A DNA stretch of 64,000 nt from Sulfuricurvum sp. (GCA_030692765.1 JAUYUB010000019.1:1-64000); one strand, 5' to 3'. Counted from the first letter of the stretch, positions 51,673 to 62,030 are shown. Notes: generated by a model not told the origin, from the sequence alone. Made by a program: numbers and translations.

Positions 51673-52200
51673 ATGAAAAACTTTTTAGCGTTAATGGTGG
51701 TCTTCGTTGTTTTGAGCGGGTGTGTTCCTAAAATGGGCAAAGATGTTTTAATCGAACCCTCTGGTCATTTACGGTGGGAAAATACGAAAAGTGAGGTGGC
51801 GTTAGGAATATTGTCCCTGTTAGGCGTTCCAGCAGATACAGAGGCAATACGTATCGGTACGGATGTCACGATCACCAATCGCTGGCACAGTGAGATGAAA
51901 CTGAAATCATTTACTTATGTTTTAACAGAAGGGAAGCAAAAATTGGCACATGGCTTGGCATCTATCAATGGAGCAGGTGGATTTAGTGTCGCTCCCAATA
52001 CGCAGCGTGTACTTCCACTCACTATAGAAATAGATACTAAGTACATCACATTTAATCGTGTTATTGGGATCATACAGGAAAAAAATAAACTGACAATCAG
52101 CGGAGAAGCAGTTGTTGAGGTATGGGGTATCGAGTATCGTTATGCGTTTACTAAAGATGCGACTTTGTTAATCCATAAAGCGCTTAACGGAAAAAAATAA
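51673..52200 (+). CDS. Lipoprotein with LEA14-like domain
   Basis: A 175-residue lipoprotein: a signal peptide ending in the lipobox LSGC (Cys about residue 17), then a ~140-residue domain resembling the LEA14/WHy beta-sandwich (IRIGTDVTITNRWHSEMKLKSFTYVL ... RVLPLTIEIDTKYI). Such domains are found in periplasmic and desiccation-related proteins; the role here is unknown. The ATG at 51673 is one base after panC, and an in-frame TTG upstream is not needed. It ends eight bases from the convergent ftsI stop. Confidence 0.75.
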   Translation: MKNFLALMVVFVVLSGCVPKMGKDVLIEPSGHLRWENTKSEVALGILSLLGVPADTEAIRIGTDVTITNRWHSEMKLKSFTYVLTEGKQKLAHGLASINGAGGFSVAPNTQRVLPLTIEIDTKYITFNRVIGIIQEKNKLTISGEAVVEVWGIEYRYAFTKDATLLIHKALNGKK

Positions 52201-52208
52201 AAGGGCCT

Positions 52209-54005
52209 CTAATGATGCTCGATTTTAGGAACATTTTGAGCAGCGGCAACAGCTCTTGAATCAAGCATAAGATATTTTTCTTCCACCATAATATCCACGA
52301 TGGCTTTGAAAACAGGAACAGCGGTAATAGAGGCAAAATAGACTGTTTTTGGATTGATGACAGTGATTCCAATGGTGTAGTGATGCTTGCCATCATTGGC
52401 AAATCCAATAAATGAAGTGTGATAGCTGTTGCTGTATCCACCGTGTTTTGCAATATGGGCGGTTCCTGTTTTTCCGCCTACTTCCAATCCAGGAGTCTTG
52501 GCTAAGGCCCCTGTCCCTTCATTGACGGTCTTGATTAAAATCAATTTCATTCGCTCAGCAGTTGCAGGAGCGATTATTTGAATCGGAGCTTGAACCTGCA
52601 TAGGTTTGGAGACTCCTTTTTCATCAATGAGCGAATCCACAATCATTGGATTGATAATGCGCCCGCCGTTGTTAAAAACATTGTAAGCCTTGACCATTTG
52701 CATGGCATTTGAGCGCATTCCATAACCATAGGAAGTAATCGCTTTATAAAGGTAATTATTGAGTTGTGCACTGCTTGGAATCGAGCCTCTTTTTTCATAT
52801 GGGAGATCGGTTCCACTGAAATGGGTAAAGCCAAAACGCTTTAACCCTTCGGTAAATTCAGTACCATTGAGTTTTTGTCCTAATTGGGCAATACCGATAT
52901 TGGAAGAGTGAACGATAACATCTTCGGCACTGATCATTTGAAATGCATGTTCATCGACGATGGTTTTTCTTCCCAGCTGGTAGCGGCCATTGTGACCATT
53001 GACCATATCGTATGGATTGATCAGGTGGCGATCCAGTAATAGGGCAAAAATGATCGGTTTGATAACGGAACCCGGTTCAAAACTGTATTCAATTGCGTTG
53101 GCATTGAGGGAGGGGTAGTCTTGTGTTTGAATATGACTGGGATCAAACCGGTTGGAACTAGCCAGTGCAATGACTTTTCCGCTCTTGGATTCCATAACGG
53201 TTGCGATAATCTCATCGGCTTGAAGGTTTTCTTTAATCCGATCGGTGACAGCTTCTGTGCGGGCTTGCAAAGCAATAGGGATATTGAGCTTGACATCAAA
53301 TCCATTAATCTGCGATTTAATGGAACTTTGTTTGTTTAAAATTAAATAGCCATTGACATCCCTCATCGCTTTTTGGCTTTTGTTTTGTTGGGGATTGAGT
53401 TCCTCATCAAAATATTTTTCCAACCCTTTTATCCCATAGATACGAGTATAGCCGTCTTCCTCCATTTTTCTAGGATAGCCGATGAGAGGGGACAGTAATT
53501 TTTTATAGGGATATTCACGTGCTTCACCGCTTTCGATGATGTTCAATCCTTGAAGAACACGTTGTCCGTTTGGCAGTTCATATTCAATAAATACTTTGAG
53601 TTTGCGCAGTTCAAACGCTAATGTTTTAAGGTACATCGCCTCTTTTGGACCGATATGATAGCTCAATGTGACCGAGCCTTTACGTGTATTAAGACGTTGT
53701 CGGATCTCATCAGGGTCAATACCGCTGTAGATACTGAAAAGCTGAACAAAAAGTTCTCTTTTATCGGGATCAATATTTTTGGTATTTACGACTGCTTTGT
53801 AGAGTTTTTGGGTTGCGGTAATATGAAAGCCATCGGCACTGATGATGTTTCCGCGTTGTGCTTTAGCGGTTTCTTCAGAGTAAATGGAGGGAATGTCACG
53901 CTCATGAACGGCTGTGTAAAACATGACAGCTAAAAAGATGCCAAAGCCCATTAATAGGACGAGGAAAAGTGCTAATATTTTTTTTGATTTATTGGAATTG
54001 CGCAT
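52209..54005 (-). CDS. ftsI: Class B penicillin-binding protein FtsI (septal transpeptidase)
   Basis: A 598-residue bitopic protein: one N-terminal membrane helix (about residues 9-31, ILALFLVLLMGFGIFLAVMF), a dimerisation domain and a C-terminal transpeptidase domain with SVIK (Ser313), the SSN motif (HSSNIGIAQ) and KTGT (VGGKTGTAHI). The ATG at 54005 is preferred over a 26-residue longer reading that enters fliE. Order flgB-flgC-fliE-ftsI on one strand, from a sigma-54 promoter, links it to the flagellar genes. ftsW lies divergently. Confidence 0.94.
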   Translation of the reverse strand: MRNSNKSKKILALFLVLLMGFGIFLAVMFYTAVHERDIPSIYSEETAKAQRGNIISADGFHITATQKLYKAVVNTKNIDPDKRELFVQLFSIYSGIDPDEIRQRLNTRKGSVTLSYHIGPKEAMYLKTLAFELRKLKVFIEYELPNGQRVLQGLNIIESGEAREYPYKKLLSPLIGYPRKMEEDGYTRIYGIKGLEKYFDEELNPQQNKSQKAMRDVNGYLILNKQSSIKSQINGFDVKLNIPIALQARTEAVTDRIKENLQADEIIATVMESKSGKVIALASSNRFDPSHIQTQDYPSLNANAIEYSFEPGSVIKPIIFALLLDRHLINPYDMVNGHNGRYQLGRKTIVDEHAFQMISAEDVIVHSSNIGIAQLGQKLNGTEFTEGLKRFGFTHFSGTDLPYEKRGSIPSSAQLNNYLYKAITSYGYGMRSNAMQMVKAYNVFNNGGRIINPMIVDSLIDEKGVSKPMQVQAPIQIIAPATAERMKLILIKTVNEGTGALAKTPGLEVGGKTGTAHIAKHGGYSNSYHTSFIGFANDGKHHYTIGITVINPKTVYFASITAVPVFKAIVDIMVEEKYLMLDSRAVAAAQNVPKIEHH

Positions 54006-54024
54006 GACTTTTGAATTCAGCGCA

Positions 54025-54327
54025 TTACATTTGGGTTCGAGTGATCTCTTTGTATGCATTGAGTGCTTTATTACGCACTTCAAGCATCAATTTCATACTG
54101 ATTTCGGCTTTATCAATGGCAATTGCCGCTTGATGCAGATCTTTGACGGAACCCGTAGCGATGTCACTCATCGCTTTCTCGCCTTGAACTTGCATTTCAT
54201 TAACATTGCCAAGCGCATTTTTGAGCTCTTGGGCAAAGTCAGTTGTGCTTTCTTGAGCGGGAGTAGTCCCTTTTACCTTGAATAAGTCGGCAGTAGAAAG
54301 AGATTTAATAGAGTTTAAATCTTGCAT
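54025..54327 (-). CDS. fliE: Flagellar hook-basal body protein FliE
   Basis: A 100-residue FliE: DFAQELKNALGNVNEMQVQGEKAMSDIATGSVKDLHQAAIAIDKAEISMKLMLEVRNKALNAYKEI. FliE joins the MS ring to the rod. It lies 17 bases after flgC and 19 bases before ftsI, in one operon. Confidence 0.96.
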   Translation of the reverse strand: MQDLNSIKSLSTADLFKVKGTTPAQESTTDFAQELKNALGNVNEMQVQGEKAMSDIATGSVKDLHQAAIAIDKAEISMKLMLEVRNKALNAYKEITRTQM

Positions 54328-54344
54328 AATTGTTCGTCCTTAGG

Positions 54345-54839
54345 TTATGCTTGCAGGATGCTAATCGCACCGCTAGCCATATTTTTGGCGCTTTCAAAAG
54401 CTGCTACGTTTGCTTGATATGAGCGTGTTGCTTCTACTAAATCGGCCATTTCGATGACGGGATTAATATTTGGATAGGCAACGTACCCTTTTGCATCGGC
54501 ATCAGGATGAGAAGGATCGTATTTCATGTTTGGGGCTTTGTCATCACGAGCAATCTTATCGACGATCACACTCATAATAGCAGGGTTTGGTTTTAGCCCT
54601 TGAAGTCCTTCTTTAAGCGGGTCTGAATAGCCCAGAGAAGAAGTCTGACGCTCAAGTGCCTCATTGTAAACACTGTTAAAATCCATGGCTTTAAAAATAA
54701 CTTCTTGACGGCGGTAAGGACCGCCCTCAGCTGTACGGGTTGTCTGAGCATTGGCGATGTTGGAAGAGATGGTATTAACGCGGACACGCTGAGCCGATAG
54801 GCCGTAACCACTGATGTCAAAGCTGTCTAAAAATGCCAT
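54345..54839 (-). CDS. flgC: Flagellar basal-body rod protein FlgC
   Basis: A 164-residue rod protein: N-terminal helix with SAQRVRVNTISSNIANAQTTRTAEGGPYRRQEV and the C-terminal MADLVEATRSYQANVAAFESAKNMASGAISIL that forms the coiled-coil part of the axial rod. It lies between flgB and fliE, with ten bases after flgB. Confidence 0.97.
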   Translation of the reverse strand: MAFLDSFDISGYGLSAQRVRVNTISSNIANAQTTRTAEGGPYRRQEVIFKAMDFNSVYNEALERQTSSLGYSDPLKEGLQGLKPNPAIMSVIVDKIARDDKAPNMKYDPSHPDADAKGYVAYPNINPVIEMADLVEATRSYQANVAAFESAKNMASGAISILQA

Positions 54840-54849
54840 TGTCTAGTCC

Positions 54850-55281
54850 TTACGCTGTCTTGCTCGAAGCATCTATGACGCTTTTGAACAACATGGAATC
54901 TTTTTTAAGTGCAGCGGTGAGGGCATTAAACATCGTAGAATTTTTAGCCATTTCTGAACTCTCAACATCCAGATCTACACTGTTACCATCATTGCGCGCC
55001 ATATGACCGTCACGAAAAAAGGTAGTAGCTTTGTTATCACTTGAGGTGCTAAATCCATGCAAGTGTGCACCATTGGTATGGGTCATTTGAAGCTCTTGCC
55101 CTTTTTGAGCGAAGATAGCGGCACTTTCTTTGGCAAGTGCTTCCTCAAAACGAATGTCTCTTGGTCGATAGAAAGGGGTATCGGCATTGGCAATGTTACT
55201 GGCGATCATGTCTTGACGTGCGGCACGATAATCCATCGCACTTTTCATCAGTTCATGTGCCCGTGAGATATTAACGCCCAT
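54850..55281 (-). CDS. flgB: Flagellar basal-body rod protein FlgB
   Basis: A 143-residue FlgB: MGVNISRAHELMKSAMDYRAARQDMIASNIANADTPFYRPRDIRFEEAL. The ATG at 55281 has AAAGGG about eight bases upstream, and the longer in-frame reading to 55317 would enter the promoter. FlgB is the proximal rod protein. It is the first gene downstream of the sigma-54 site. Confidence 0.95.
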   Translation of the reverse strand: MGVNISRAHELMKSAMDYRAARQDMIASNIANADTPFYRPRDIRFEEALAKESAAIFAQKGQELQMTHTNGAHLHGFSTSSDNKATTFFRDGHMARNDGNSVDLDVESSEMAKNSTMFNALTAALKKDSMLFKSVIDASSKTA

Positions 55282-55317
55282 CTGAATAACCCTTTCATTT
55301 GTGTTATTGTTCTTCAA

Positions 55318-55331
55318 GCAAAATACATTCC
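55318..55331 (-). promoter_or_regulatory. Sigma-54 promoter of the flgB-flgC-fliE-ftsI operon
   Basis: On the minus strand the sequence TGGAATGTATTTTGCTT carries GG (55331-55330) and GC (55319-55318) with exactly ten bases between them, the sigma-54 (-24/-12) pattern. The expected start is about 25 bases before flgB. In Campylobacterota, sigma-54 drives the middle flagellar genes. Confidence 0.8.
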
Positions 55332-55366
55332 ACTTTTGCTTTATAGCCTCTTTAATCTGAGCAAGC

Positions 55367-55372
55367 TATACT
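55367..55372 (+). promoter_or_regulatory. Putative -10 box of ftsW
   Basis: TATACT 33 bases before the ftsW ATG, with weak -35 context, on the strand opposite to the sigma-54 site. Confidence 0.4.
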
Positions 55373-55404
55373 TATACAAAATTATACACCAAACAAGTCA
55401 AAAG

Positions 55405-56583
55405 ATGCCCGATAAAAAATTATTTATTTTAACTACCATTCTTATTACAGTTGGAATTATTTGTTCCTATACCCTTTCGGCATATGCCGTTATCTTGTTT
55501 GATTACAATGCATTTCACTTTGTTTTCCGTGAGCTCTTGATGGCCATTATTTCCATTCTTTTAATGTGGATGATTGCTCAACTTGACCCCGATATTTGGC
55601 TTCATCCGCTTGGATTAACCTTGTTTTGGGGAGGAATAGCCTTGATGGTCGCGATGCCTTTTCTTCCTTCTTTTTTGGTGAGTGAAGTCGGGGGTGCAAA
55701 ACGCTGGATTAAGATTTTTGGGATGTCAATCGCACCTGTAGAATTTTTTAAGATAGGGTTTGTCTATTTTCTGGCTTGGAGTTTTTCACGCAAGCTTGGT
55801 CACCATGGAGGTATGGGGATTAAAGAAGAATTCAAACGTTTTTTCCCGTATGCAGCACTTTTTATCTTAGTTATGTTTTTGATTGCCATTATTCAAAATG
55901 ATTTGGGACAAGTGGTAGTTCTCTCTTTGACATTGGCATTTATGCTCTTTTTTGCAGGGAGCAGTTTTCGTTTCTTTTTGAGTCTGATTGGAGGGGCAGT
56001 GATGTTTTTCCTTTTATTTATTGCTATGGCACCACACCGTATTAATCGGATTCTTTCGTGGTGGGCATCGGCACAAAGTACGATTCTTGCCTTTTTCCCT
56101 GAATCGATAGCAAAGCATTTACGTATTGCTAACGGGGAAGAGGCCTATCAAATTGGTCACTCGCTTAATGCCATACACAATGGCGGGCTGTTAGGAACAG
56201 GCTTAGGGAATGGAACGTTTAAACTTGGGTTTTTGAGTGAAGTCCATACCGATTTTGTTCTTGCCGGGATTGCGGAAGAGTTTGGATTTATAGGGGTGTT
56301 CGCGGTGACAATGCTCTTTATCATGATTTTACACCGTCTCTTTAAGATTGCCAATCGCTCAAAAGCGGATACCGATTATCTCTTTAGTTTGGGAGTGGGA
56401 TTACTAATCACCTTTGCCTTTATGATCAATGCGTATGGAATCAGTGGATTGACTCCGATTAAAGGGATTTCGGTACCATTACTCAGTTACGGAGGGTCCG
56501 CGATGTTGGCCTCTAGTGTGGGGATTGGGATGGTGTTGATGATCTCTAAAAAAATCAAATCCCAATTCGGGGAGAAGGCATGA
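55405..56583 (+). CDS. ftsW: FtsW/RodA-family peptidoglycan glycosyltransferase
   Basis: A 392-residue SEDS protein with about ten membrane spans. Signature segments are APVEFFKIGFVYFLAW, IQNDLGQVVVLSLTLAFM (with the catalytic aspartate), GNGTFKLGFLSEVHTDFVLAGIAEEFGFIG and NAYGISGLTPIKGISVPLLSYGGSAM. FtsW polymerises glycan for the septum with FtsI; here the two genes face each other. The ATG at 55405 gives the normal N-terminus (MPDKK...). It overlaps murG (ATGA). Confidence 0.9.
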   Translation: MPDKKLFILTTILITVGIICSYTLSAYAVILFDYNAFHFVFRELLMAIISILLMWMIAQLDPDIWLHPLGLTLFWGGIALMVAMPFLPSFLVSEVGGAKRWIKIFGMSIAPVEFFKIGFVYFLAWSFSRKLGHHGGMGIKEEFKRFFPYAALFILVMFLIAIIQNDLGQVVVLSLTLAFMLFFAGSSFRFFLSLIGGAVMFFLLFIAMAPHRINRILSWWASAQSTILAFFPESIAKHLRIANGEEAYQIGHSLNAIHNGGLLGTGLGNGTFKLGFLSEVHTDFVLAGIAEEFGFIGVFAVTMLFIMILHRLFKIANRSKADTDYLFSLGVGLLITFAFMINAYGISGLTPIKGISVPLLSYGGSAMLASSVGIGMVLMISKKIKSQFGEKA

Positions 56584-57602
56584 CACTAATTTTTACGGGT
56601 GGCGGTACGGGTGGTCATTTGGTGATCGCACTCTCACTTGCACAAGCGGCGAAGGCGCGTGGCCATAAAGTCATCTTTATTGGTTCTATGAGCGGGCAGG
56701 ACCGACAATGGTTTGCTCAAAGTGCGGTGTTTGAAAAGACTTATTTTTTAGAAACGACAGGTGTTGTTAATAAAAAAGGGTTCTCAAAATTGGGTGCGAT
56801 GTGGAAAATATTTAAAGCAGTTTTAGAGTCACGACATATCATTAAGACTTTACAAGCCGATGCTATTGTGAGTGTCGGAGGATTTTCAGCAGCGCCTGCA
56901 GCGATTGCTTCTATTACAATGAAGAGACCATTGTATATACATGAACAAAATGCGATTACGGGAAAACTTAATACGCTTTTACGTCCCTATGCAGCGGGTT
57001 TCTTTAGCTCGTATGAAACAGGAAGTGGGCATTGCGACTATCCGGTAAACGAGCTTTATTTTCAACAGGGGCGAACACGTACTGAGGTAAAAACCATTAT
57101 CTTTTTAGGCGGCTCTCAGGGGGCGAAATTTATCAATGATCTGGCCCTTGAAATAGCCCCATGGCTAATTAAACAAGGGATTTCGATACTGCATCAATGC
57201 GGCGCTTCGGAAGAAGAACGTGTCCGTCATGCCTATCATGAGCTTGAGATTGATGCTGAGGTCTATGGATTCACAACGCAAATTGCCCAATTGATCGAGA
57301 GAAGCGATTTCGCGGTAAGCAGATCAGGAGCGAGTACTTTATGGGAATTGTGTGCGGCACGGGTGCCGGCCTTTTTTATCCCTTTCCCACATGCAGCGGC
57401 AGACCATCAGTTTCATAATGCGCGCTACATTCTAGAACACAATGTAGGATGGTGCGAGCGTCAGGGTGAGGGAATCTTATCCAAGCTTCAAGAGGCGATT
57501 AGTAGCGACATGCAGCCAAAAAGCGAAGCATTGGGCCATCTGATCGCTGGAAATGGTGCACAGCACATTATAGAAATGGTTGAAAAAAACTGTAACCTTT
57601 AA
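56580..57602 (+). CDS. murG: UDP-GlcNAc:lipid I transferase MurG
   Basis: A 340-residue MurG: the glycine loop GGGTGGH (residues 6-12), second loop IFLGGSQGAKFINDLA (about 175-190) and the UDP-binding SRSGASTLWELCAARVPAFFIPFPHAAADHQFHNARY. MurG adds GlcNAc to lipid I at the inner face of the membrane. It overlaps ftsW (ATGA) and completes the ftsW-murG pair. Confidence 0.96.
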   Translation: MTLIFTGGGTGGHLVIALSLAQAAKARGHKVIFIGSMSGQDRQWFAQSAVFEKTYFLETTGVVNKKGFSKLGAMWKIFKAVLESRHIIKTLQADAIVSVGGFSAAPAAIASITMKRPLYIHEQNAITGKLNTLLRPYAAGFFSSYETGSGHCDYPVNELYFQQGRTRTEVKTIIFLGGSQGAKFINDLALEIAPWLIKQGISILHQCGASEEERVRHAYHELEIDAEVYGFTTQIAQLIERSDFAVSRSGASTLWELCAARVPAFFIPFPHAAADHQFHNARYILEHNVGWCERQGEGILSKLQEAISSDMQPKSEALGHLIAGNGAQHIIEMVEKNCNL

Positions 57603-57645
57603 GATTAAATAAATAGACTCCAATGGCCTTAAAAGCGCTTTTTGC

Positions 57646-57651
57646 TATAAT
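57646..57651 (+). promoter_or_regulatory. -10 box of leuA
   Basis: TATAAT 59 bases before the leuA ATG in TTTGCTATAATCCC, similar to the alaS promoter at 59441. Confidence 0.6.
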
Positions 57652-57709
57652 CCCATTACTTATTGTCACTAGCAAGAGACAGTGAGAAGAGAAATTCAAG
57701 GAAACCAGC

Positions 57710-59377
57710 ATGAAAAACATGTCTACGGGCAAGTATCGCCCTTATCCTCAAGTTGATTTGCCAAATCGTATTTGGCCGACCAAAACCATCACGCACGCCC
57801 CTATTTGGTGCAGTGTTGATCTTCGCGACGGAAACCAAGCGTTGATTACCCCGATGAACTTGGAACAAAAACTTTCTCTTTTCAATCTCTTGCTGAAACT
57901 CGGATTTAAACACATTGAGGTGGGATTTCCATCGGCGTCTAAAGTCGAGTTTGATTTTTTACGCACCCTTGTAGAACAAAATTTGATTCCTGATGATGTT
58001 ACGGTGCAGGTTTTGGTACAGGCACGTGAGCATTTGATCGACAAAACATTTGAAGCATTAGCAGGCGTTAAAAAAGCGACGGTGCATCTTTATAACTCCA
58101 CATCAACGGCACAGCGTAAAATCGTTTTTGGTAAAGAACAAGATGAGATCATTGCATTGGCGCTCGAGGGTGTTGAGATGGTCAAGTCTAGAGCGGCTAA
58201 ACACGATGGAGAGATCTTTTTGGAGTATTCTCCTGAGAGTTTTACCGGAACAGAGTTGGAATATGCGGCACGTATTTGTAATGCGGTAACCGATGCCTGG
58301 GGAATCAGTGCGACACGTAAAGTGGTGATCAATCTTCCTGCAACCGTAGAGATGGCAACACCAAACGTCTATGCTGATCAGATCGAATGGATGGGACGTC
58401 ATTTGACGAATCGCGAGCATGTATTGATCTCAACGCATACACACAACGACCGTGGAACCTCGATTGCCGCAACCGAATTGGCGCTTTTGGCAGGAGCTGA
58501 TCGTGTTGAGGGGACGTTGCTTAGTAATGGTGAGCGTACCGGAAATGTTGATATTATCACTTTGGCACTGAATATGTACACTCAAGGTGTTGACCCCCAG
58601 CTTGATTTTAGTGATTTAGAAACCGTGGTTCGTATCGTGGAAGAGTGCACGGACATGAAGACACATGAGCGCCATCCGTATGTGGGCGAGCTTGTTTATA
58701 CAGCGTTTTCAGGATCACATCAAGACGCGATTAAAAAAGGGATGGAGTATCAGCGCGCAAAAGAAGACGCGTTTTGGGAAGTTCCCTATTTGCCGATCGA
58801 TCCAGCGGATGTAGGGCGCAATTATGAGGGGATAATCCGTATTAACTCTCAATCGGGCAAGGGGGGTGTTGCTTATGTCCTAGAGGACAAATTCGACTAT
58901 TCACTTCCGAAAAAAATGCACCCTGAGATTGGAGCAATCGTTCAAAAAACAACCGATGAGATGGGTCGAGAGCTGACAGCCGAAGAGATTTTGCACATTT
59001 TTGAAACAACGTATTTCGGAGAACCTCATGACATCGAGTTTGTCGATTATTCGGTAATTTCAGAGAGCGCAAAAGAACACTCGGCAAAGTGCATTTTGGA
59101 ATATACTCATAACGGTAAAACAATTCGCTCAGAGGGTCAAGGAAATGGTCCTATCGATGCGTGTAAGAATGCACTGATGGTGGAGTATTCCCACAGCTTT
59201 AAAATCCTTTCGTACAGTGAACATTCACGCGGTGAACTTTCCAGTGCCGAGGCCGTAGCCTACATAGAGATACAAACAGAGACCCAAGAAAAATTCTTCG
59301 GTGTCGGATGCGATAACGACATCACAGTAGCCTCGATCAAAGCGATGTTTAGTGCTCTTAATCGAGCGTTTTCATAA
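57710..59377 (+). CDS. leuA: 2-isopropylmalate synthase (long form)
   Basis: A 555-residue LeuA that condenses acetyl-CoA with 2-ketoisovalerate, the first step of leucine synthesis. The signature LRDGNQAL (in WCSVDLRDGNQALITPMN) is near residue 43, HTHNDRGTS (metal ligands) near residue 245, GNGPIDACKNAL near residue 480, and the C-terminal regulatory domain (about 425-555) is complete. The start resembles the longer, actinobacterial-type enzyme. An inverted repeat (59391-59408) follows. Confidence 0.95.
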   Translation: MKNMSTGKYRPYPQVDLPNRIWPTKTITHAPIWCSVDLRDGNQALITPMNLEQKLSLFNLLLKLGFKHIEVGFPSASKVEFDFLRTLVEQNLIPDDVTVQVLVQAREHLIDKTFEALAGVKKATVHLYNSTSTAQRKIVFGKEQDEIIALALEGVEMVKSRAAKHDGEIFLEYSPESFTGTELEYAARICNAVTDAWGISATRKVVINLPATVEMATPNVYADQIEWMGRHLTNREHVLISTHTHNDRGTSIAATELALLAGADRVEGTLLSNGERTGNVDIITLALNMYTQGVDPQLDFSDLETVVRIVEECTDMKTHERHPYVGELVYTAFSGSHQDAIKKGMEYQRAKEDAFWEVPYLPIDPADVGRNYEGIIRINSQSGKGGVAYVLEDKFDYSLPKKMHPEIGAIVQKTTDEMGRELTAEEILHIFETTYFGEPHDIEFVDYSVISESAKEHSAKCILEYTHNGKTIRSEGQGNGPIDACKNALMVEYSHSFKILSYSEHSRGELSSAEAVAYIEIQTETQEKFFGVGCDNDITVASIKAMFSALNRAFS

Positions 59378-59390
59378 GTATTTATTGATA

Positions 59391-59408
59391 TTCCCGCGCT
59401 AGCGGGAA
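59391..59408 (+). terminator. Hairpin after leuA
   Basis: TTCCCGC (59391-59397) and GCGGGAA (59402-59408) pair perfectly around GCTA, 13 bases after the leuA stop. The following tail is only moderately T-rich. Confidence 0.55.
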
Positions 59409-59440
59409 GCCTTCTAATTCCTCTTTAACCCCATCTTTGC

Positions 59441-59446
59441 TATAAT
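59441..59446 (+). promoter_or_regulatory. -10 box of alaS
   Basis: TATAAT 31 bases before the alaS ATG, in TTTGCTATAATCGCG, the same context as the leuA box. Confidence 0.6.
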
Positions 59447-59477
59447 CGCGACAATTTTACCCAAATGAGAGTAACCC

Positions 59478-62030
59478 ATGATGGATGTCCGCGAAGCTTT
59501 TTTAGCCTTTTTTGAATCAAAACAACACGACCGCGTAGCAAGTTCCCCGCTGGTTCCTGACGATGCAACACTACTTTTTACCAATGCCGGTATGGTCCCG
59601 TTTAAGTCCGTTTTTACGGGCGACATTCCAGCGCCCACAAACCCGCGTGCGACCAGTTCCCAAACGTGTCTGCGTGCGGGCGGAAAACACAATGATCTCG
59701 AAAATGTTGGTCATACAGCGCGTCATCATACTTTTTTTGAGATGCTTGGGAACTTCAGTTTTGGGGATTATTTCAAAGAAGAAGCGATAGCACATGCATG
59801 GGAGTTTATTACGCAAGTGATGAAATTACCGGTTGATAAGCTGTGGGTAACGGTTCACGAGAGTGATGATGAAGCCGAAGAGATGTGGAAAAAACACATT
59901 TCGGCTGATCGTATCATGCGTTTGGGCGACAAAGACAACTTCTGGCAAATGGGCGATACAGGTCCGTGTGGTCCGTGTTCGGAGATCTTTGTGGATCAGG
60001 GTGCGGAATACTTTAACGGACCAGAGGACTATATGGGAGGCGATGGGGATCGTTTCTTGGAGATCTGGAATCTTGTATTCATGCAATATGAGCGCAATAG
60101 CGCAGGTGAACTCAAGCCATTGCCAAAACCATCAATCGATACAGGTATGGGGCTGGAGCGTGCAGTTGCTGTTTTAGAAGGGGTTCGCAGTAACTACGAT
60201 TCGACTCTTTTTATGCCGATTATTCGTAAAGTAGAAGCGCTGATTGGTAAGCCATATGATTACGCTAGTGGTGCCTCGTACCGTGTTATCGCGGATCATA
60301 TTCGTACCGTGACCTTTTTGCTTGCACAAGGGACCAATTTTAGTAATGAAGGGCGCGGGTATGTCCTTCGCCGTATATTGCGCCGTGCGGTTCGTCATGG
60401 ATACCTTCTTGGATTTACAAAACCATTTATGTTTGAAATCGCTGATGTAGTAGCACAGCTAATGGGGAAACAATATCCGTACATCGTGGAAAAACTCAGC
60501 GTTTTGAAAGAGCAGATCATGCTCGAAGAAGAGCGTTTCTTCAAAACCATCGCATCGGGTATCGAACTGTTTAGCGAAGAGCTCAAAAACACCAAAGCAA
60601 CCTTTAGCGGTGAAGTGGCCTTTAAACTCTACGATACATTTGGATTCCCGCTTGATTTGACCGAAGACATGCTCCGTGAGAAAAACCTCGCACTCGATAC
60701 GGCTACGTTTGATGCGCTTATGAAAGAGCAGCGAACCCGTGCAAAAGCGGCATGGAAAGGTTCAGGAGATGCGGCAGTCGAGGGTGATTTTAAAGCGCTT
60801 TTGGAAACCTTTGGGGTGAATGCCTTTATTGGTTATGCGTACACGAAAGCACCGGTTAAAATCCAAGCACTGTTAAGTGAAAGTTTCCAACGTGTCGAAT
60901 CCCTGCATGCCTGCCAAAAAGGGTGGGTACTTTTAGAAGAGACCCCTTTTTATGCACTAAGCGGTGGTCAAGCGGGTGATAAAGGTCTTTTGGGTGATAA
61001 AGCAGCCGTATTGGATACCCAAAAGTTTCATGGGCTCAATCTCTCTCATATTGAAACAACGGCTACGATCAGCGTGGGTGAAATGGTGGAAGCGATCGTT
61101 GATCTGTCTCGTAATGAGATAGCCAAGCATCACTCTGCTACGCATTTATTGCATGCGGCATTGTATGAAGCATTGGGTGAACATATTTCTCAAGCAGGTT
61201 CCCTGGTAGAGCACAACCGTTTACGTTTTGACTTTTCTCACCCCAAAGCGATGAGCCACGAAGAGATTGCCCTTGTAGAAGAGCGTGTGAATCAGCATAT
61301 TTTTCATGCCCTAACCGGATTAACCAAAGAGATGAGTATCGATGAAGCCAAAAAGAGCGGTGCCAAAGCGCAGTTTGGTGAAAAGTACGGCGATCGCGTC
61401 CGTGTCGTTGATTTTGGCGGAGCATCGGTCGAGTTTTGCGGCGGTACGCACGTCGAGAACACCTCGGTGATCGGTACGTTTATTATTACCAAAGAAAGCG
61501 GTGTGAGCGCAGGGGTTCGCCGTATTGAAGCCGTGTGTGGCAATGCGGCGTACAATGTGTTTAAATCACAGCGTCACTTACTCGAAGAGGTAGAGGGCTC
61601 GGTCAAAAACCGTGATGTCCTCGCGGGAGTCGAGCGTCTTAAAGAACAAGTCAAAACGCTCAAGCATGAAATCACGAGCTTAGCGTCCGCATCCAAAGAG
61701 GAAATCAGCATCACGATGATGGGCTCTACTGCGGTTGTTGTGGCAGAACTGGGCGTTGGAGATATCAAGGAACGTATTGATGAGCTTAAGAACGAGCATG
61801 AATCGGTTGCCGTAATGTTATTCCAAGTCAAAGACGATAAAGTGTTGCTCGCAAGCGGTGTCAAAAATGCAAATGCAAAAGCAGGAGACTGGATCAAAGC
61901 TATCGCACCGATATTGGGTGGCGGCGGCGGCGGGCGTCCTGATTTTGCACAAGCAGGCGGAAAAGACCCTAGTAAAATAGGCGAAGGCAAAGAGGCTGCA
62001 ATGATCTATATCACAAAGGAATTAGGATGA
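59478..62030 (+). CDS. alaS: Alanyl-tRNA synthetase
   Basis: An 850-residue AlaRS. The class II core starts [16 protein letters not shown] and includes [45 protein letters not shown] and [14 protein letters not shown]. The editing domain has the [12 protein letters not shown] zinc motif and CGGTHVENT, and the C-Ala domain ends [15 protein letters not shown]. Start 59478 or 59481 (ATGATG) cannot be separated. It overlaps the next gene (ATGA). Confidence 0.97.
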   Translation: MMDVREAFLAFFESKQHDRVASSPLVPDDATLLFTNAGMVPFKSVFTGDIPAPTNPRATSSQTCLRAGGKHNDLENVGHTARHHTFFEMLGNFSFGDYFKEEAIAHAWEFITQVMKLPVDKLWVTVHESDDEAEEMWKKHISADRIMRLGDKDNFWQMGDTGPCGPCSEIFVDQGAEYFNGPEDYMGGDGDRFLEIWNLVFMQYERNSAGELKPLPKPSIDTGMGLERAVAVLEGVRSNYDSTLFMPIIRKVEALIGKPYDYASGASYRVIADHIRTVTFLLAQGTNFSNEGRGYVLRRILRRAVRHGYLLGFTKPFMFEIADVVAQLMGKQYPYIVEKLSVLKEQIMLEEERFFKTIASGIELFSEELKNTKATFSGEVAFKLYDTFGFPLDLTEDMLREKNLALDTATFDALMKEQRTRAKAAWKGSGDAAVEGDFKALLETFGVNAFIGYAYTKAPVKIQALLSESFQRVESLHACQKGWVLLEETPFYALSGGQAGDKGLLGDKAAVLDTQKFHGLNLSHIETTATISVGEMVEAIVDLSRNEIAKHHSATHLLHAALYEALGEHISQAGSLVEHNRLRFDFSHPKAMSHEEIALVEERVNQHIFHALTGLTKEMSIDEAKKSGAKAQFGEKYGDRVRVVDFGGASVEFCGGTHVENTSVIGTFIITKESGVSAGVRRIEAVCGNAAYNVFKSQRHLLEEVEGSVKNRDVLAGVERLKEQVKTLKHEITSLASASKEEISITMMGSTAVVVAELGVGDIKERIDELKNEHESVAVMLFQVKDDKVLLASGVKNANAKAGDWIKAIAPILGGGGGGRPDFAQAGGKDPSKIGEGKEAAMIYITKELG

